The translations under genes were made by a program, and so were the position numbers. From positions 177,980-241,979 of the forward strand of contig NZ_JAKIKX010000006.1 in assembly GCF_023283925.1 (NCBI RefSeq): a stretch of 64,000 bases of DNA, given 5' to 3'. The stretch comes from Shewanella marisflavi. Its GTDB lineage: Bacteria; Pseudomonadota; Gammaproteobacteria; Enterobacterales; Shewanellaceae. Within the stretch, counting starts at the first letter, position 1, and each line of letters starts with the position of its first letter. The notes under the pieces are model-generated. The model saw only the letters and a program-made list of their open reading frames with translations. It was not told the DNA's origin and did not search any database. Shown here piece after piece: positions 9,048 to 16,964 of this stretch.

Positions 9048-10334
9048 ATGCCACCCATTATCTGTAATACTGCATTAGAAGCCGTCGCCCTGATCCAGAG
9101 CGGCGAGACCCTCTGGACTCACTCCATGGGCGCCACCCCCAAGTTGTTACTCGATGCTTTGGCCGAGCACGCCCTCACTAGGCAAGACCTTACCTTGTTG
9201 CAGCTGCATACCGAGTGCGCCGAATCTCTTAGTGACCCGCGCTTAAAAGGCCACCTGCGTCATCGCTGTTTCTTTGGCGGCTTGCCGACCCGTTTGTTGT
9301 TGCAGCAGGGCGATGCCGATTATGTGCCCATCTTTCTCTCCGAGGTGCCAAAACTCTTTCGTTCGGGTGAGCAGCCCATAGATACGGCGATCGTTCAGGT
9401 ATCGCCGCCCGATAAGCATGGTATCTGTTCCTTAGGGATCTCGGTGGAGGCCACGCTCGCCGCCTGTCAGGTGGCGGGTAAGATCATCGCCCATATTAAC
9501 CCCTGTATGCCCCGCACTCATGGGGATGGTTTCATTCATTACGATAAATTTGCCGCCGTATTTGAGCAGAGCATGCCGCTACCACAACATCCGCTTGCCG
9601 CCAGCGATGAGACCAGCCTCGCCATTGGCATGCATGTCGCCAGTTTAGTGCGTGACGGTGACTGTCTGCAGATGGGAATAGGGGCGATTCCCGATGCCGT
9701 ATTGTCTTGTTTAACGGATCATAAAGATCTTGGGGTGCATACCGAGCTGTTTTCCGATGGCGTATTGAATCTGGTTGAGCTGGGCGTGATTAATAACAGC
9801 CGCAAGAAGGTGCATCCGGGTAAGCTGGTCACTGGCTTTGCCCTGGGTAGTCAGCGGTTGTATGACTATGTGGACGATAATCCCTCGGTGATCTTCATGG
9901 ATATCGAGCAGGTCAACGATACCTCGATCATTCGTAAGAACCCTAATGTGATGGCTATTAACTCGGCGCTACAGGTGGATATCTCGGGGCAGATCTGCGC
10001 CGACTCCCTCGGTACTCGTATCTATTCCGGGGTTGGTGGTCAGATGGACTTTATTCGCGGCGCAGGCCTTTCCGAAGGTGGCCGCTCGGTGATCGCCCTG
10101 CCCAGCACGGCGGCGGGGGGCAAGGTGTCGCGGATCACCACTGTACTTTCTCCTGGGGCCGGCGTGGTCACCACTCGCGCCCATGTGCATTACATAGTCA
10201 CCGAATATGGCGCGGCTAATTTGCGGGGCAAGTCGCTGCGTGAACGAGCCAGAGCGCTGATCGACATTGCCCATCCCGATTTCAGGGAGCAGCTTTGTCA
10301 GGAGACCTTCGATATGTGGGGATTAAGCGTTTAG
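9048..10334 (+). CDS. Acetyl-CoA hydrolase/transferase family protein
   Basis: Class I CoA-transferase of the acetyl-CoA hydrolase/4-hydroxybutyrate CoA-transferase group, 428 residues. These enzymes move CoA between acyl groups through a glutamyl-CoA thioester; the catalytic glutamate is E233 in HTELFSDG. The glycine-rich MGIGAIPDAVL (209-219) and the C-terminal VTEYGAANLRGKSLRERA are family hallmarks. The acyl substrate pair cannot be decided. It is a single gene, 142 bases after the kinase gene, and is followed by a strong terminator. An acetate:succinate or short-chain acyl role is plausible. Confidence 0.85.
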   Translation: MPPIICNTALEAVALIQSGETLWTHSMGATPKLLLDALAEHALTRQDLTLLQLHTECAESLSDPRLKGHLRHRCFFGGLPTRLLLQQGDADYVPIFLSEVPKLFRSGEQPIDTAIVQVSPPDKHGICSLGISVEATLAACQVAGKIIAHINPCMPRTHGDGFIHYDKFAAVFEQSMPLPQHPLAASDETSLAIGMHVASLVRDGDCLQMGIGAIPDAVLSCLTDHKDLGVHTELFSDGVLNLVELGVINNSRKKVHPGKLVTGFALGSQRLYDYVDDNPSVIFMDIEQVNDTSIIRKNPNVMAINSALQVDISGQICADSLGTRIYSGVGGQMDFIRGAGLSEGGRSVIALPSTAAGGKVSRITTVLSPGAGVVTTRAHVHYIVTEYGAANLRGKSLRERARALIDIAHPDFREQLCQETFDMWGLSV

Positions 10335-10351
10335 CCTGGTTTCCGAGAACG

Positions 10352-10390
10352 AAAAAAGCCCCAAGTCGATACACTAACTCGGGGCTTTTA
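10352..10390. terminator. Bidirectional rho-independent terminator
   Basis: AAAAGCCCC (left arm) and GGGGCTTTT (right arm) flank a short loop region, with an A-run before and a T-run after. It separates the convergent CoA-transferase and PqiA-like genes and can serve both. Confidence 0.85.
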
Positions 10391-10417
10391 CTTTGCTTAT
10401 ATTGTGCACGCTAAGCC

Positions 10418-11029
10418 TCAGGTCGACGGCTGTTTTGGTTTACTCATCATCATGTTGGACGCGATGGCAAACAGGCAATAGCCGGTGAAGAACCAGAAGC
10501 CGATCTCTAATTGGGCATGCATAATGAACAATTCGCCCATCTGATCCTTGGCGTTGCCGGCAAGGTAGCTGACAATGATGGCGACCACAAATACATCGGC
10601 CATGCTCCATTTACCTATGGCATCGATAAGGCGTGTGAGCCTTGCGGCAGCGTTACCCTCAGCAAAAACCAGAATGGCCTGCGCCAGCAGTTTCAGGGTA
10701 GGAATGATCACCGAAAAGGTGGCTATCAAGATGCCGACCAGCAGGTTACCGCTCTGCATCAGATCTTCTACCGTTCCCAAAATACTGCGCTGCTTGCGAT
10801 AAATTTCCACCTGACCCTCAAGCTCATTAAAACCGAGGAAGGCTGATACCGAGCCAAGTAGGCCACGCACTTCGCTGTCTTCTGTCATCAGCTCTATGCT
10901 GGTCTTGGCAAACTTGGATTTGTCGGCCTGGCCATCAAGGCTAAGCATCGGCAGGCTGAGCCCGGGGATAAGTAGGGCCAGCGCGATAACAATCACTAGT
11001 AGTTGTGGCCATTTACTCCGTTGTGGCAT
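10418..11029 (-). CDS. Paraquat-inducible protein A (PqiA)-like membrane protein
   Basis: Inner-membrane protein of 203 residues with four hydrophobic segments (about 9-28, 92-120, 142-160 and 178-196). The motif IGKWSMADVFVVAIIVSYLAG is characteristic of PqiA/YebS family membrane domains, which work with MCE proteins in lipid transport between membranes. Classical PqiA has two such modules and zinc-ribbon cysteines; this protein has one module and no cysteine-rich ribbon, and no MCE (PqiB-like) gene is adjacent. It therefore looks like an orphan half-size member of unknown partner. A regulatory role for paraquat or oxidants is not indicated. Confidence 0.75.
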   Translation of the reverse strand: MPQRSKWPQLLVIVIALALLIPGLSLPMLSLDGQADKSKFAKTSIELMTEDSEVRGLLGSVSAFLGFNELEGQVEIYRKQRSILGTVEDLMQSGNLLVGILIATFSVIIPTLKLLAQAILVFAEGNAAARLTRLIDAIGKWSMADVFVVAIIVSYLAGNAKDQMGELFIMHAQLEIGFWFFTGYCLFAIASNMMMSKPKQPST

Positions 11030-11104
11030 GAGTTCTCCATTTTCGCTGAAGTTAATTTTGCCCTACTGGGATTAAGTTTAAATAATTCTTCAATCGATGA
11101 CTTT

Positions 11105-11138
11105 TTGAGCCTTTAACTTAGCAAAGCTAAAGGCTCAA
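11105..11138. repeat. 11-bp inverted repeat past the helicase gene
   Basis: TTGAGCCTTTA (11105-11115) and TAAAGGCTCAA (11128-11138) form perfect arms around 12 bases that can themselves fold (TTAGC/GCTAA). It lies 36 bases after the helicase stop. On the minus strand it is followed by AAAAAG, not a T-run, so it is not a standard terminator. It could be an RNA-stabilising hairpin or mark the edge of the inserted segment. Confidence 0.5.
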
Positions 11139-11174
11139 CGATATCCGGTAATTTGTGGAATGGTGAGGTTCTGG

Positions 11175-13130
11175 TTAAATCGTTCTAAAGCCACAATCCA
11201 GAAGATACTGATATGTGTGTAAATAGAATGATTTTTTTCTTGTTGAATCTATATCGCTTCCTTCTGGAATAAATACTACCATTCCTTGCCTTGCTCTAGT
11301 TAATAGAACTCGATAAGCATTTTCAAGGTAGCGTTTATCCTCATCCTTGTTGCGATGTTGCCATTTTGTTCCTTTAAATTTCCAATGTTCAAACTTACTA
11401 CCGTTATGACGGTAATCGGCATCCCAACCTACTAAGCACCAATCCAGTTCTAGGCCTTGGATATCAAACTCAGTCGCGCACTCCTCGAGAAAATGGCATG
11501 AGCGGATATCCTCTTGAGGGTTTAAATACCATGCAGCTGGATCAAAGCGATTTTTAACATGTATTCCTTCGGCTTTTAGACGAATAGCATTGGAGGACGC
11601 GAGAAGCCCTTTGCTTTCATTGGCTCGTGTTTGAGCTCGTAGCCATTTTTTGGCTTCATTTAAGTCTCGGGTGATTTTTAGTGGGTATACCTGCTGCAAT
11701 TGGTCGCTTAATTCCTTAGCTTTCTTTCCATCACCAGCGATAACATAATGTACGAAGTCAGATAGTTTCTCAGCTCTGAAAGATCGCATTGAAGTTGCTA
11801 AATGTAGGTTTTGTCTTTTGTTCACGTTTTTTAAATGATCAGACGCAACACCTGTAGATACATAATTACCCGTAAGAATGTTCGGTGAGCAGTATACATC
11901 CCAGCTAGTGAAGCGGTTTTCAAGAGCGTCTAGCCAGCCTCTCAACCCTGCTTCACCAGTGTTTATCTCTTGTCCACCTCCAATAAGCGCAATAATCACA
12001 GCCCAGTCTTGATGTCTATCCATGACTGATATGAGAAATTCAGGTTCTGACTGATTGAAGTTGAGATGACCGCGTTTAGTTTGCATAAATTTGGAGGTTT
12101 GCTCTAGATTCCATGCTCGTTGTGCTTCATCAAAGATAACTACTTTTTCTGGGGGTATTGAGCCATCGAGAGCCTCATCTCTAAAACGATGAATATTTTG
12201 AATAAACTGACTGGTTTTCTGCCGTTCTCGGGCTTTTGTAGAGTTTGTTCTTTTGGATGCATCATTAGCCAATGCTTCTTGTAATACAGTCACTAGAGGG
12301 CCATTACCGCTTAAGAAAACCGAATACTCATCTTCTTCAGGAATAGAATGAGTGTTGGCAAGATTAACACCTATCAATGTTTTCCCTGCGCCTGGAACTC
12401 CCGTTACAAAGCAGATAATTTTTGATTTTTGTGTTCGTGACTGGTGAATTAGTTGGATTAATTCATTGCAAGTTTTGCCTAAGTTATGATTGTCGGCTTC
12501 ATTCCGAGCAATATCTTCTACATTGTGAGATGCATATAAAGCTTGAGCTGCTTCGACAATTGTTGGTGTTGGCATATACCCCGTTTTAGCCCATTCATCT
12601 CCCCTAAAATCAGGTTGTTTGTACTGAATGGATATTTGGGTAATGGTTGGATGTAGTTGATCAATATTAATGCATATTGGCGAAGCAACATGATCTGCTG
12701 CGAAGCAGATATCGCTAAATGAGCTTTCTGTCGCGGTTGCTACCAGAATAGGAATAATACATTTACCATGACTTCCTCTGTGAAAGTTTTTTAGATCTAA
12801 TGCGTAGCCATGAGTTTGGCGGAGATCTTGGGATAAATAATTAGATGCACCAATTTTAAATTCCAGCACAAATATAATGCCAGAATAAATGAGGACAACA
12901 TCTGCACGACGACCCATGCGAGGGATAAGAAACTCAAAGAATATCCAGCCTTTATCTGATGGAATATTGATCAGAGCTGTTTGAATTGCAGCAATTTGCA
13001 CTGTCCATGCGGAGGTTTGTTGATGCTTAATGTCTTGGGTATGGGGTTGAGATATTTTGCCCAAAATGGCTTGGGGATTTTCTAAAAGAAATTCAGCAAG
13101 TGGAGCTGAATAAAAAGCACGCCTAGTCAT
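11175..13130 (-). CDS. PD-(D/E)XK-like nuclease fused to SF1/DUF2075 helicase (defence candidate)
   Basis: Two-domain protein of 651 residues. The N-terminal part has a restriction-endonuclease-like pattern: E66, D77 in GRRADVVLI, E90-x-K92 in VLEFKIG, and Q105 in the following helix. The rest is an SF1-type helicase/ATPase of the DUF2075 (Schlafen-helicase-like) group: Walker A GVPGAGKT at 244-251, Walker B VVIFDEAQ at 330-337, motif III-like IGGGQEIN at 383-390, and a C-terminal motif VI-like LLTRARQGMVVFIP. ATG at 13130 overlaps the regulator's stop by eight bases (ATGACTAG), so translation is coupled; an ATG at 13154 lies inside the regulator. The gene is AT-rich: three sampled lines gave about 41% GC against about 52% for a yicC line. 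Role in phage defence is inferred. Confidence 0.8.
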   Translation of the reverse strand: MTRRAFYSAPLAEFLLENPQAILGKISQPHTQDIKHQQTSAWTVQIAAIQTALINIPSDKGWIFFEFLIPRMGRRADVVLIYSGIIFVLEFKIGASNYLSQDLRQTHGYALDLKNFHRGSHGKCIIPILVATATESSFSDICFAADHVASPICINIDQLHPTITQISIQYKQPDFRGDEWAKTGYMPTPTIVEAAQALYASHNVEDIARNEADNHNLGKTCNELIQLIHQSRTQKSKIICFVTGVPGAGKTLIGVNLANTHSIPEEDEYSVFLSGNGPLVTVLQEALANDASKRTNSTKARERQKTSQFIQNIHRFRDEALDGSIPPEKVVIFDEAQRAWNLEQTSKFMQTKRGHLNFNQSEPEFLISVMDRHQDWAVIIALIGGGQEINTGEAGLRGWLDALENRFTSWDVYCSPNILTGNYVSTGVASDHLKNVNKRQNLHLATSMRSFRAEKLSDFVHYVIAGDGKKAKELSDQLQQVYPLKITRDLNEAKKWLRAQTRANESKGLLASSNAIRLKAEGIHVKNRFDPAAWYLNPQEDIRSCHFLEECATEFDIQGLELDWCLVGWDADYRHNGSKFEHWKFKGTKWQHRNKDEDKRYLENAYRVLLTRARQGMVVFIPEGSDIDSTRKKSFYLHTYQYLLDCGFRTI

Positions 13131-13353
13131 GTTTGGTCTCAACATCAAATTCAAGTAGAGATGAGGCGCTTACCTTTAAACCATTGGCTAATTTTACGAT
13201 ATTGATTAGTGCAACATTACGAACGCCACGTTCTATACCACTGATATATGTTCGATCTAGTTCGCAGATTTCAGCCAGCTGTTCTTGGCTTAATCTTTGT
13301 TGAGTTCGTATTTGTTTTAGTCTTTGTCCGAAACGGCTCAAAATCACATTCAT
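13123..13353 (-). CDS. XRE-family regulator resembling restriction-modification controller (C) proteins
   Basis: A 76-residue protein that is almost entirely one helix-turn-helix domain. Helices 2-4 read LSQEQLAEICELDRTYISGIERG followed by RNVALINIVKLANGL. The DRTYISGIERG recognition region is typical of C proteins that control restriction genes. No clear Shine-Dalgarno sequence precedes the ATG, and C genes are often leaderless. A two-site C-box-like operator lies 50 bases upstream (13400-13432), which points to autoregulation. The gene overlaps the nuclease-helicase by eight bases. No methyltransferase or type II endonuclease gene is nearby. Confidence 0.88.
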   Translation of the reverse strand: MNVILSRFGQRLKQIRTQQRLSQEQLAEICELDRTYISGIERGVRNVALINIVKLANGLKVSASSLLEFDVETKHD

Positions 13354-13399
13354 GATTATGTCTAAATATCAGTGGGATATGATTTGTATCTTGAATCTG

Positions 13400-13432
13400 T
13401 GTGACTTATCAGTCTACGGACTATAAGTCACA
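13400..13432 (-). promoter_or_regulatory. C-box-like operator of the XRE/helicase operon
   Basis: Read on the minus strand the element is TGT, then GACTTATAGTC, the spacer CGTA, then GACTGATAAGTC, then ACA. The outer arms TGTGACTTAT and ATAAGTCACA are perfect inverse copies. The two GACT-n-AGTC half operators joined by a CGT-type spacer match the operator architecture known for C proteins such as C.Esp1396I. It ends 46 bases before the regulator ATG. Confidence 0.75.
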
Positions 13433-13487
13433 ACCTGAGGCGTTCGTATCGAGGAAGTGACACTATTTATTTCGGGGGAAGGAGAAG

Positions 13488-13515
13488 AGCTCTAGCCGGA
13501 AATAAAGCTAGAGCT
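13488..13515 (-). terminator. Hairpin past yicC, possible terminator
   Basis: AGCTCTAGC (13488-13496) and GCTAGAGCT (13507-13515) form a nine-base stem 15 bases past the yicC stop. On the minus strand it is followed by a pyrimidine-rich CTTCTCCTTCC rather than a clean T-run, so termination is plausible but weakly supported. Confidence 0.45.
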
Positions 13516-13530
13516 TGCATTTTATTGAGT

Positions 13531-14394
13531 TTATTCCACGTTCTGGATCTGTTCGCGCATCTGCTCGATAAGTACTTTTAGTTCTACCGCTGCGGCGGTG
13601 ACTTCCGCACTGATAGACTTAGAAGCCAGAGTGTTAGATTCGCGGTTGAATTCCTGCATCATGAAGTCGAGGCGTCGGCCTTGGGCGCCGCCTTTCTTGA
13701 GGATGCGGCGGGTCTCGGCAACGTGGGCGTCGAGTCTGTCCATCTCTTCGGCGACATCCATCTTCTGGGCAAGCAGCACCATCTCTTGTTCCATACGGGC
13801 GGGATCGAGTTCGCCTTGAATTTCGCTTAAGCGGTTGCTGATCTTATCACGCTGCCATTGCATGACCATTGGCATGTGCTCACGGACGATGGCGACTTGC
13901 TCTATGATGGCATCTAAGCGTGTTTCTAACATGGTCTTAATGGCATCGCCTTCGCGGCCGCGGGCTTCGATAAACTGATCGATGGCGCTGTCGAATGCGC
14001 TTAACAGTTCCTTGCCAATGGCATCCATATCCTGTTCGCTGCCAGACATCACGCCCGGCCAGCGTAGTACGTCAACCAGGTTGATCTCACCCTGACCGGC
14101 TTCTTGTTTGACCCAGTTGGCCGCCTGAATGATCTGACTGGCCAAGGCTTGGTTAAGCTGTAGGTCGCTATTTTTGTCTTCACCGAGATCGTAGCGCAGA
14201 TTGACCTCAATCTTGCCGCGATTTAAACGTTTGCGTAGACGGTCTCTGAGCACGGGTTCTAGGCTACGAAGCTGTTCAGGCAGGCGCAGGTAGGTTTCGA
14301 GATAACGCTGATTGACTGAGCGGATCTCCCAAGAGGCGGTGCCCCATTGTGCTTTGTGCTCGATACGAGCATAGGCTGTCATGCTTTGGATCAT
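13531..14394 (-). CDS. yicC: YicC/YloC family endoribonuclease
   Basis: YicC-family protein of 287 residues, the same length as E. coli YicC, with near-identical N-terminus (MIQSMTAYAR) and C-terminus (GRRLDFMMQEFNRESNTLASK, then IEQMREQIQN). YicC/YloC proteins were recently shown to be metal-dependent endoribonucleases linked to small-RNA turnover. ATG at 14394 fits E. coli and has GGAAT just upstream; 14406 would add four residues. It is divergent from rph, the conserved yicC/rph-pyrE arrangement. The AT-rich regulator/helicase pair lies immediately downstream. Confidence 0.93.
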   Translation of the reverse strand: MIQSMTAYARIEHKAQWGTASWEIRSVNQRYLETYLRLPEQLRSLEPVLRDRLRKRLNRGKIEVNLRYDLGEDKNSDLQLNQALASQIIQAANWVKQEAGQGEINLVDVLRWPGVMSGSEQDMDAIGKELLSAFDSAIDQFIEARGREGDAIKTMLETRLDAIIEQVAIVREHMPMVMQWQRDKISNRLSEIQGELDPARMEQEMVLLAQKMDVAEEMDRLDAHVAETRRILKKGGAQGRRLDFMMQEFNRESNTLASKSISAEVTAAAVELKVLIEQMREQIQNVE

Positions 14395-14574
14395 GGGTAA
14401 TTCCAATAGGTTAAATCGATTGAGTGACCTTGGATTATAGTCCGATGAGGTGCAGGGTTAAAGCAAACTCTCCTCGCTTTACGCTTTCGGTCATGATTAA
14501 CATGGCATCCGTCGGCGCAAGCCCCTATAATATGCAGCCAAATCTGCTTATCTAATTTCAAACAGGAAATGCCA

Positions 14575-15288
14575 ATGCGCCCAAGTGACAGAACCCCAGC
14601 TCAATCTCGTCCGGTAACCATTACGCGACAGTTCACAGCCCATGCAGAAGGTTCTGTATTAATTGAATTTGGTGAAACTAAGGTACTGTGTACCGCTAGT
14701 TTTACCGAAGGGGTACCACGTTTTCTGAAAGGCCAGGGTCAAGGTTGGGTAACCGCTGAGTATGGCATGTTGCCGCGTTCGACCCACAGCCGTATGGATC
14801 GTGAGGCTGCCCGTGGTAAGCAGTCTGGTCGTACTCAAGAAATCCAACGTCTTATCGGCCGAGCCCTGCGTGCTGCCGTAGATATGAAGGCGCTCGGTGA
14901 AAACACTATCGTCATCGACTGTGACGTGATTCAGGCCGATGGTGGCACGCGTACCGCGGCGATTACCGGTGCCTGTGTGGCCTTGGTTGATGCGTTAAAC
15001 TGGGCGCGTGGTAAGGGATTAATCAAGACCAACCCACTTAAGTTCCTGATCGCTGCCGTGAGCGTAGGCATCTACAAGGGTGAGCCTATCTGTGATTTGG
15101 AATATATCGAAGACAGCGCCGCCGAGACCGATATGAACGTGGTGATGACAGAAACCGGTAAGATCATTGAGATCCAGGGCACCGCAGAAGGCGAACCATT
15201 TAGCCATGAAGAGTTACTGAGCCTGCTGGATCTGGCCAAGCACGGTATTCGTGAGATCGTCGATGTGCAGAAGGCGGCATTAAGTTGA
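14575..15288 (+). CDS. rph: Ribonuclease PH
   Basis: Phosphorolytic 3'-5' exoribonuclease that trims tRNA 3' ends and other RNAs. The 237 residues match the E. coli enzyme. Visible motifs are the RNA-binding arginine block ([15 protein letters not shown]) and the catalytic strand ([20 protein letters not shown]). ATG at 14575 has AGGAA six to seven bases upstream; the ATG at 14569 is too close to that site and absent from homologs. The end of the gene is the translated leader of the pyrE attenuator, 17 bases before the terminator stem. Unlike E. coli K-12, rph is intact. Confidence 0.96.
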   Translation: MRPSDRTPAQSRPVTITRQFTAHAEGSVLIEFGETKVLCTASFTEGVPRFLKGQGQGWVTAEYGMLPRSTHSRMDREAARGKQSGRTQEIQRLIGRALRAAVDMKALGENTIVIDCDVIQADGGTRTAAITGACVALVDALNWARGKGLIKTNPLKFLIAAVSVGIYKGEPICDLEYIEDSAAETDMNVVMTETGKIIEIQGTAEGEPFSHEELLSLLDLAKHGIREIVDVQKAALS

Positions 15289-15305
15289 TCATTATTTTGT
15301 TGAAC

Positions 15306-15330
15306 AGGACCCTACGGGGTCCTTTTTTTA
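15306..15330 (+). terminator. pyrE attenuator (intercistronic terminator)
   Basis: AGGACCC and GGGTCCT form a perfect seven-base stem with a TACG loop, followed by seven T. It lies 17 bases after the rph stop. In E. coli the same position holds the attenuator through which low UTP raises pyrE: RNA polymerase pauses at U-rich sequence, ribosomes finishing rph close up and block the stem. The U-rich stretch between the rph stop and the stem fits this model. Confidence 0.85.
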
Positions 15331-15372
15331 AATCGAATTGAGCGTACCCCTACATTTTAAAAAGGAGAGATT

Positions 15373-16014
15373 GTGAAAGCCTATCAACGTGAGTTTATTG
15401 AGTTTGCCCTAGAGCGTCAGGTATTACGTTTTGGCGAATTTACGTTAAAGTCAGGCCGCACTAGCCCTTACTTCTTTAATGCCGGTCTGTTTAATACCGG
15501 GCGTGATTTGGCGCGTTTGGGACGCTTTTATGCGGCGGCGCTGGTAGATTCGGGCATCGAGTATGACCTGCTGTTTGGTCCAGCCTACAAGGGAATCCCG
15601 ATCGCGACAACCACAGCCGTGGCCCTGTGCGATCACCATGATATCGATATGCCTTACTGTTTTAACCGTAAGGAAAAGAAGGACCACGGTGAAGGTGGCA
15701 GTCTTGTTGGCAGCGAGCTTAAGGGTCGTGTGATGTTGGTGGATGATGTGATCACCGCTGGTACCGCGATTCGTGAATCGATGGAGATCATCGAAGCCCA
15801 TAATGCTGAGCTAGCGGGCGTGTTGATTGCGCTGGATCGTCAGGAGAAAGGCAAGGGCGAGCTGTCGGCGATTCAAGAGGTCGAGCGTGACTTTGGTTGC
15901 AGTATCGTTTCTATCATCAAGCTGGAAGACCTGATCAACTATCTGTCGGAAAAACCTGGCATGGAAGCACAGTTAGCATCGGTTAGTGCTTATCGTGACC
16001 AATACGGTATTTAA
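15373..16014 (+). CDS. pyrE: Orotate phosphoribosyltransferase
   Basis: Joins orotate to PRPP to give orotidine 5'-phosphate, the fifth step of pyrimidine synthesis. The 213 residues equal E. coli PyrE and align end to end. The PRPP-binding motif [13 protein letters not shown] is near residue 120 and the flexible catalytic loop [13 protein letters not shown] near 97. The start is GTG at 15373, with AGGAGAGA immediately upstream. Expression is probably controlled by the attenuator at 15306-15330. A bidirectional terminator follows. Confidence 0.97.
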   Translation: MKAYQREFIEFALERQVLRFGEFTLKSGRTSPYFFNAGLFNTGRDLARLGRFYAAALVDSGIEYDLLFGPAYKGIPIATTTAVALCDHHDIDMPYCFNRKEKKDHGEGGSLVGSELKGRVMLVDDVITAGTAIRESMEIIEAHNAELAGVLIALDRQEKGKGELSAIQEVERDFGCSIVSIIKLEDLINYLSEKPGMEAQLASVSAYRDQYGI

Positions 16015-16035
16015 TCGGTATCAAATGTTGTGATA

Positions 16036-16066
16036 CAAAAAAACGCTGCCCAGGCAGCGTTTTTTA
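16036..16066. terminator. Bidirectional terminator between pyrE and folE
   Basis: AACGCTGCC, a CA loop and GGCAGCGTT form a nine-base stem flanked by an A-run on the left and a T-run on the right. It lies between the convergent pyrE and folE genes. Confidence 0.9.
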
Positions 16067-16097
16067 TTGGGAGAAGTTAGGTTACAAGCAATAGGAG

Positions 16098-16742
16098 TTA
16101 ATTGCTTAGAAACTCGGCGCGGGTGGCCGGGTTCGATTTGAAGATGCCGCCCAGTGCCGTGGTGGTTGTGGTACTGGTTGAGTCCATCACACCGCGGGAT
16201 TTAACGCAGTAGTGCACCGCATCCATCTTTACCGCCACATCTTTGGTCTCAAGTAGCGTCTGTAGTGCCACCAGAACCTGTTGAGTCAGGCGTTCTTGCA
16301 CCTGAGGGCGCTGAGCAAAGAAACGCACGATACGATTGATTTTAGACAGGCCTATGATGTTTTTACGTGGTAGGTAGGCCACGGTAGCAACGCCATCTAT
16401 GGTCACCAAGTGATGCTCACAGGTGCTGGTGAGGCTGATGTCGTTGACCTTAACCATCTCATCGAAGCCCATCTTGTTCTCGATAACGGTGATCTTGGGA
16501 AAGTTAGCGTAATCCAGGCCAGAGAAGATCTCGTCGACATACATCTTGGCGATACGCTTAGGAGTTTCGATCAGGCTGTCATCACGAAGATCCAGTGACA
16601 TTAAGGTCAAGATCTCGCGCATATGGTGCTCAATCTTTTCCTTGCGCGCTTCGCTGCTTAGTCCGCACGGGACCATAGGCGTCTCAAGACCACGCTCTAA
16701 TAATGCGGTTTGCACCTGCTGTGCTGCTTCACTTAATGCCAT
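16098..16742 (-). CDS. folE: GTP cyclohydrolase I
   Basis: Converts GTP to dihydroneopterin triphosphate, the first step of folate synthesis. The 214-residue product shares long blocks with E. coli FolE ([36 protein letters not shown]). Zinc ligands are the cysteine and histidine of TCEHH and the cysteine of YCVKSRG. The family catalytic histidines are kept. ATG at 16742 has GGAGG seven bases upstream; an ATG at 16757 would overlap that site. Single gene, 222 bases past the S9 peptidase stop and probably with its own promoter. Confidence 0.96.
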   Translation of the reverse strand: MALSEAAQQVQTALLERGLETPMVPCGLSSEARKEKIEHHMREILTLMSLDLRDDSLIETPKRIAKMYVDEIFSGLDYANFPKITVIENKMGFDEMVKVNDISLTSTCEHHLVTIDGVATVAYLPRKNIIGLSKINRIVRFFAQRPQVQERLTQQVLVALQTLLETKDVAVKMDAVHYCVKSRGVMDSTSTTTTTALGGIFKSNPATRAEFLSN

Positions 16743-16921
16743 TGTATCCTCCACCATAAATAGTGGTCTGTTCAGTAAGATTAATTTGCTAATAATGTTA
16801 AGAAATTAACCCATAAGGTATTCATTATAGCCCGCCCTGTGACAGTTAACCTCGGGGAGCGGGTCAGGGAGGATACCCTGAATTGCGGGTAATTTATACC
16901 CAGAATTAATAAGGGAATAAC

Positions 16922-16950
16922 AAAAAAGCCGATTGCGGTAATCGGCTTTT
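16922..16950 (-). terminator. Terminator of the S9 peptidase gene
   Basis: AAAAGCCGATT and AATCGGCTTTT are perfect 11-base arms around a GCGGT loop, 15 bases past the peptidase stop. On the minus strand a six-T run ends the structure. Confidence 0.88.
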
Positions 16951-16964
16951 GAGGTTTCAAGGGA

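Noticed and set aside
13123..13353. An ordinary restriction-modification locus
   Set aside because: The regulator is C-protein-like, but no methyltransferase or type II endonuclease gene is present within the AT-rich insert.
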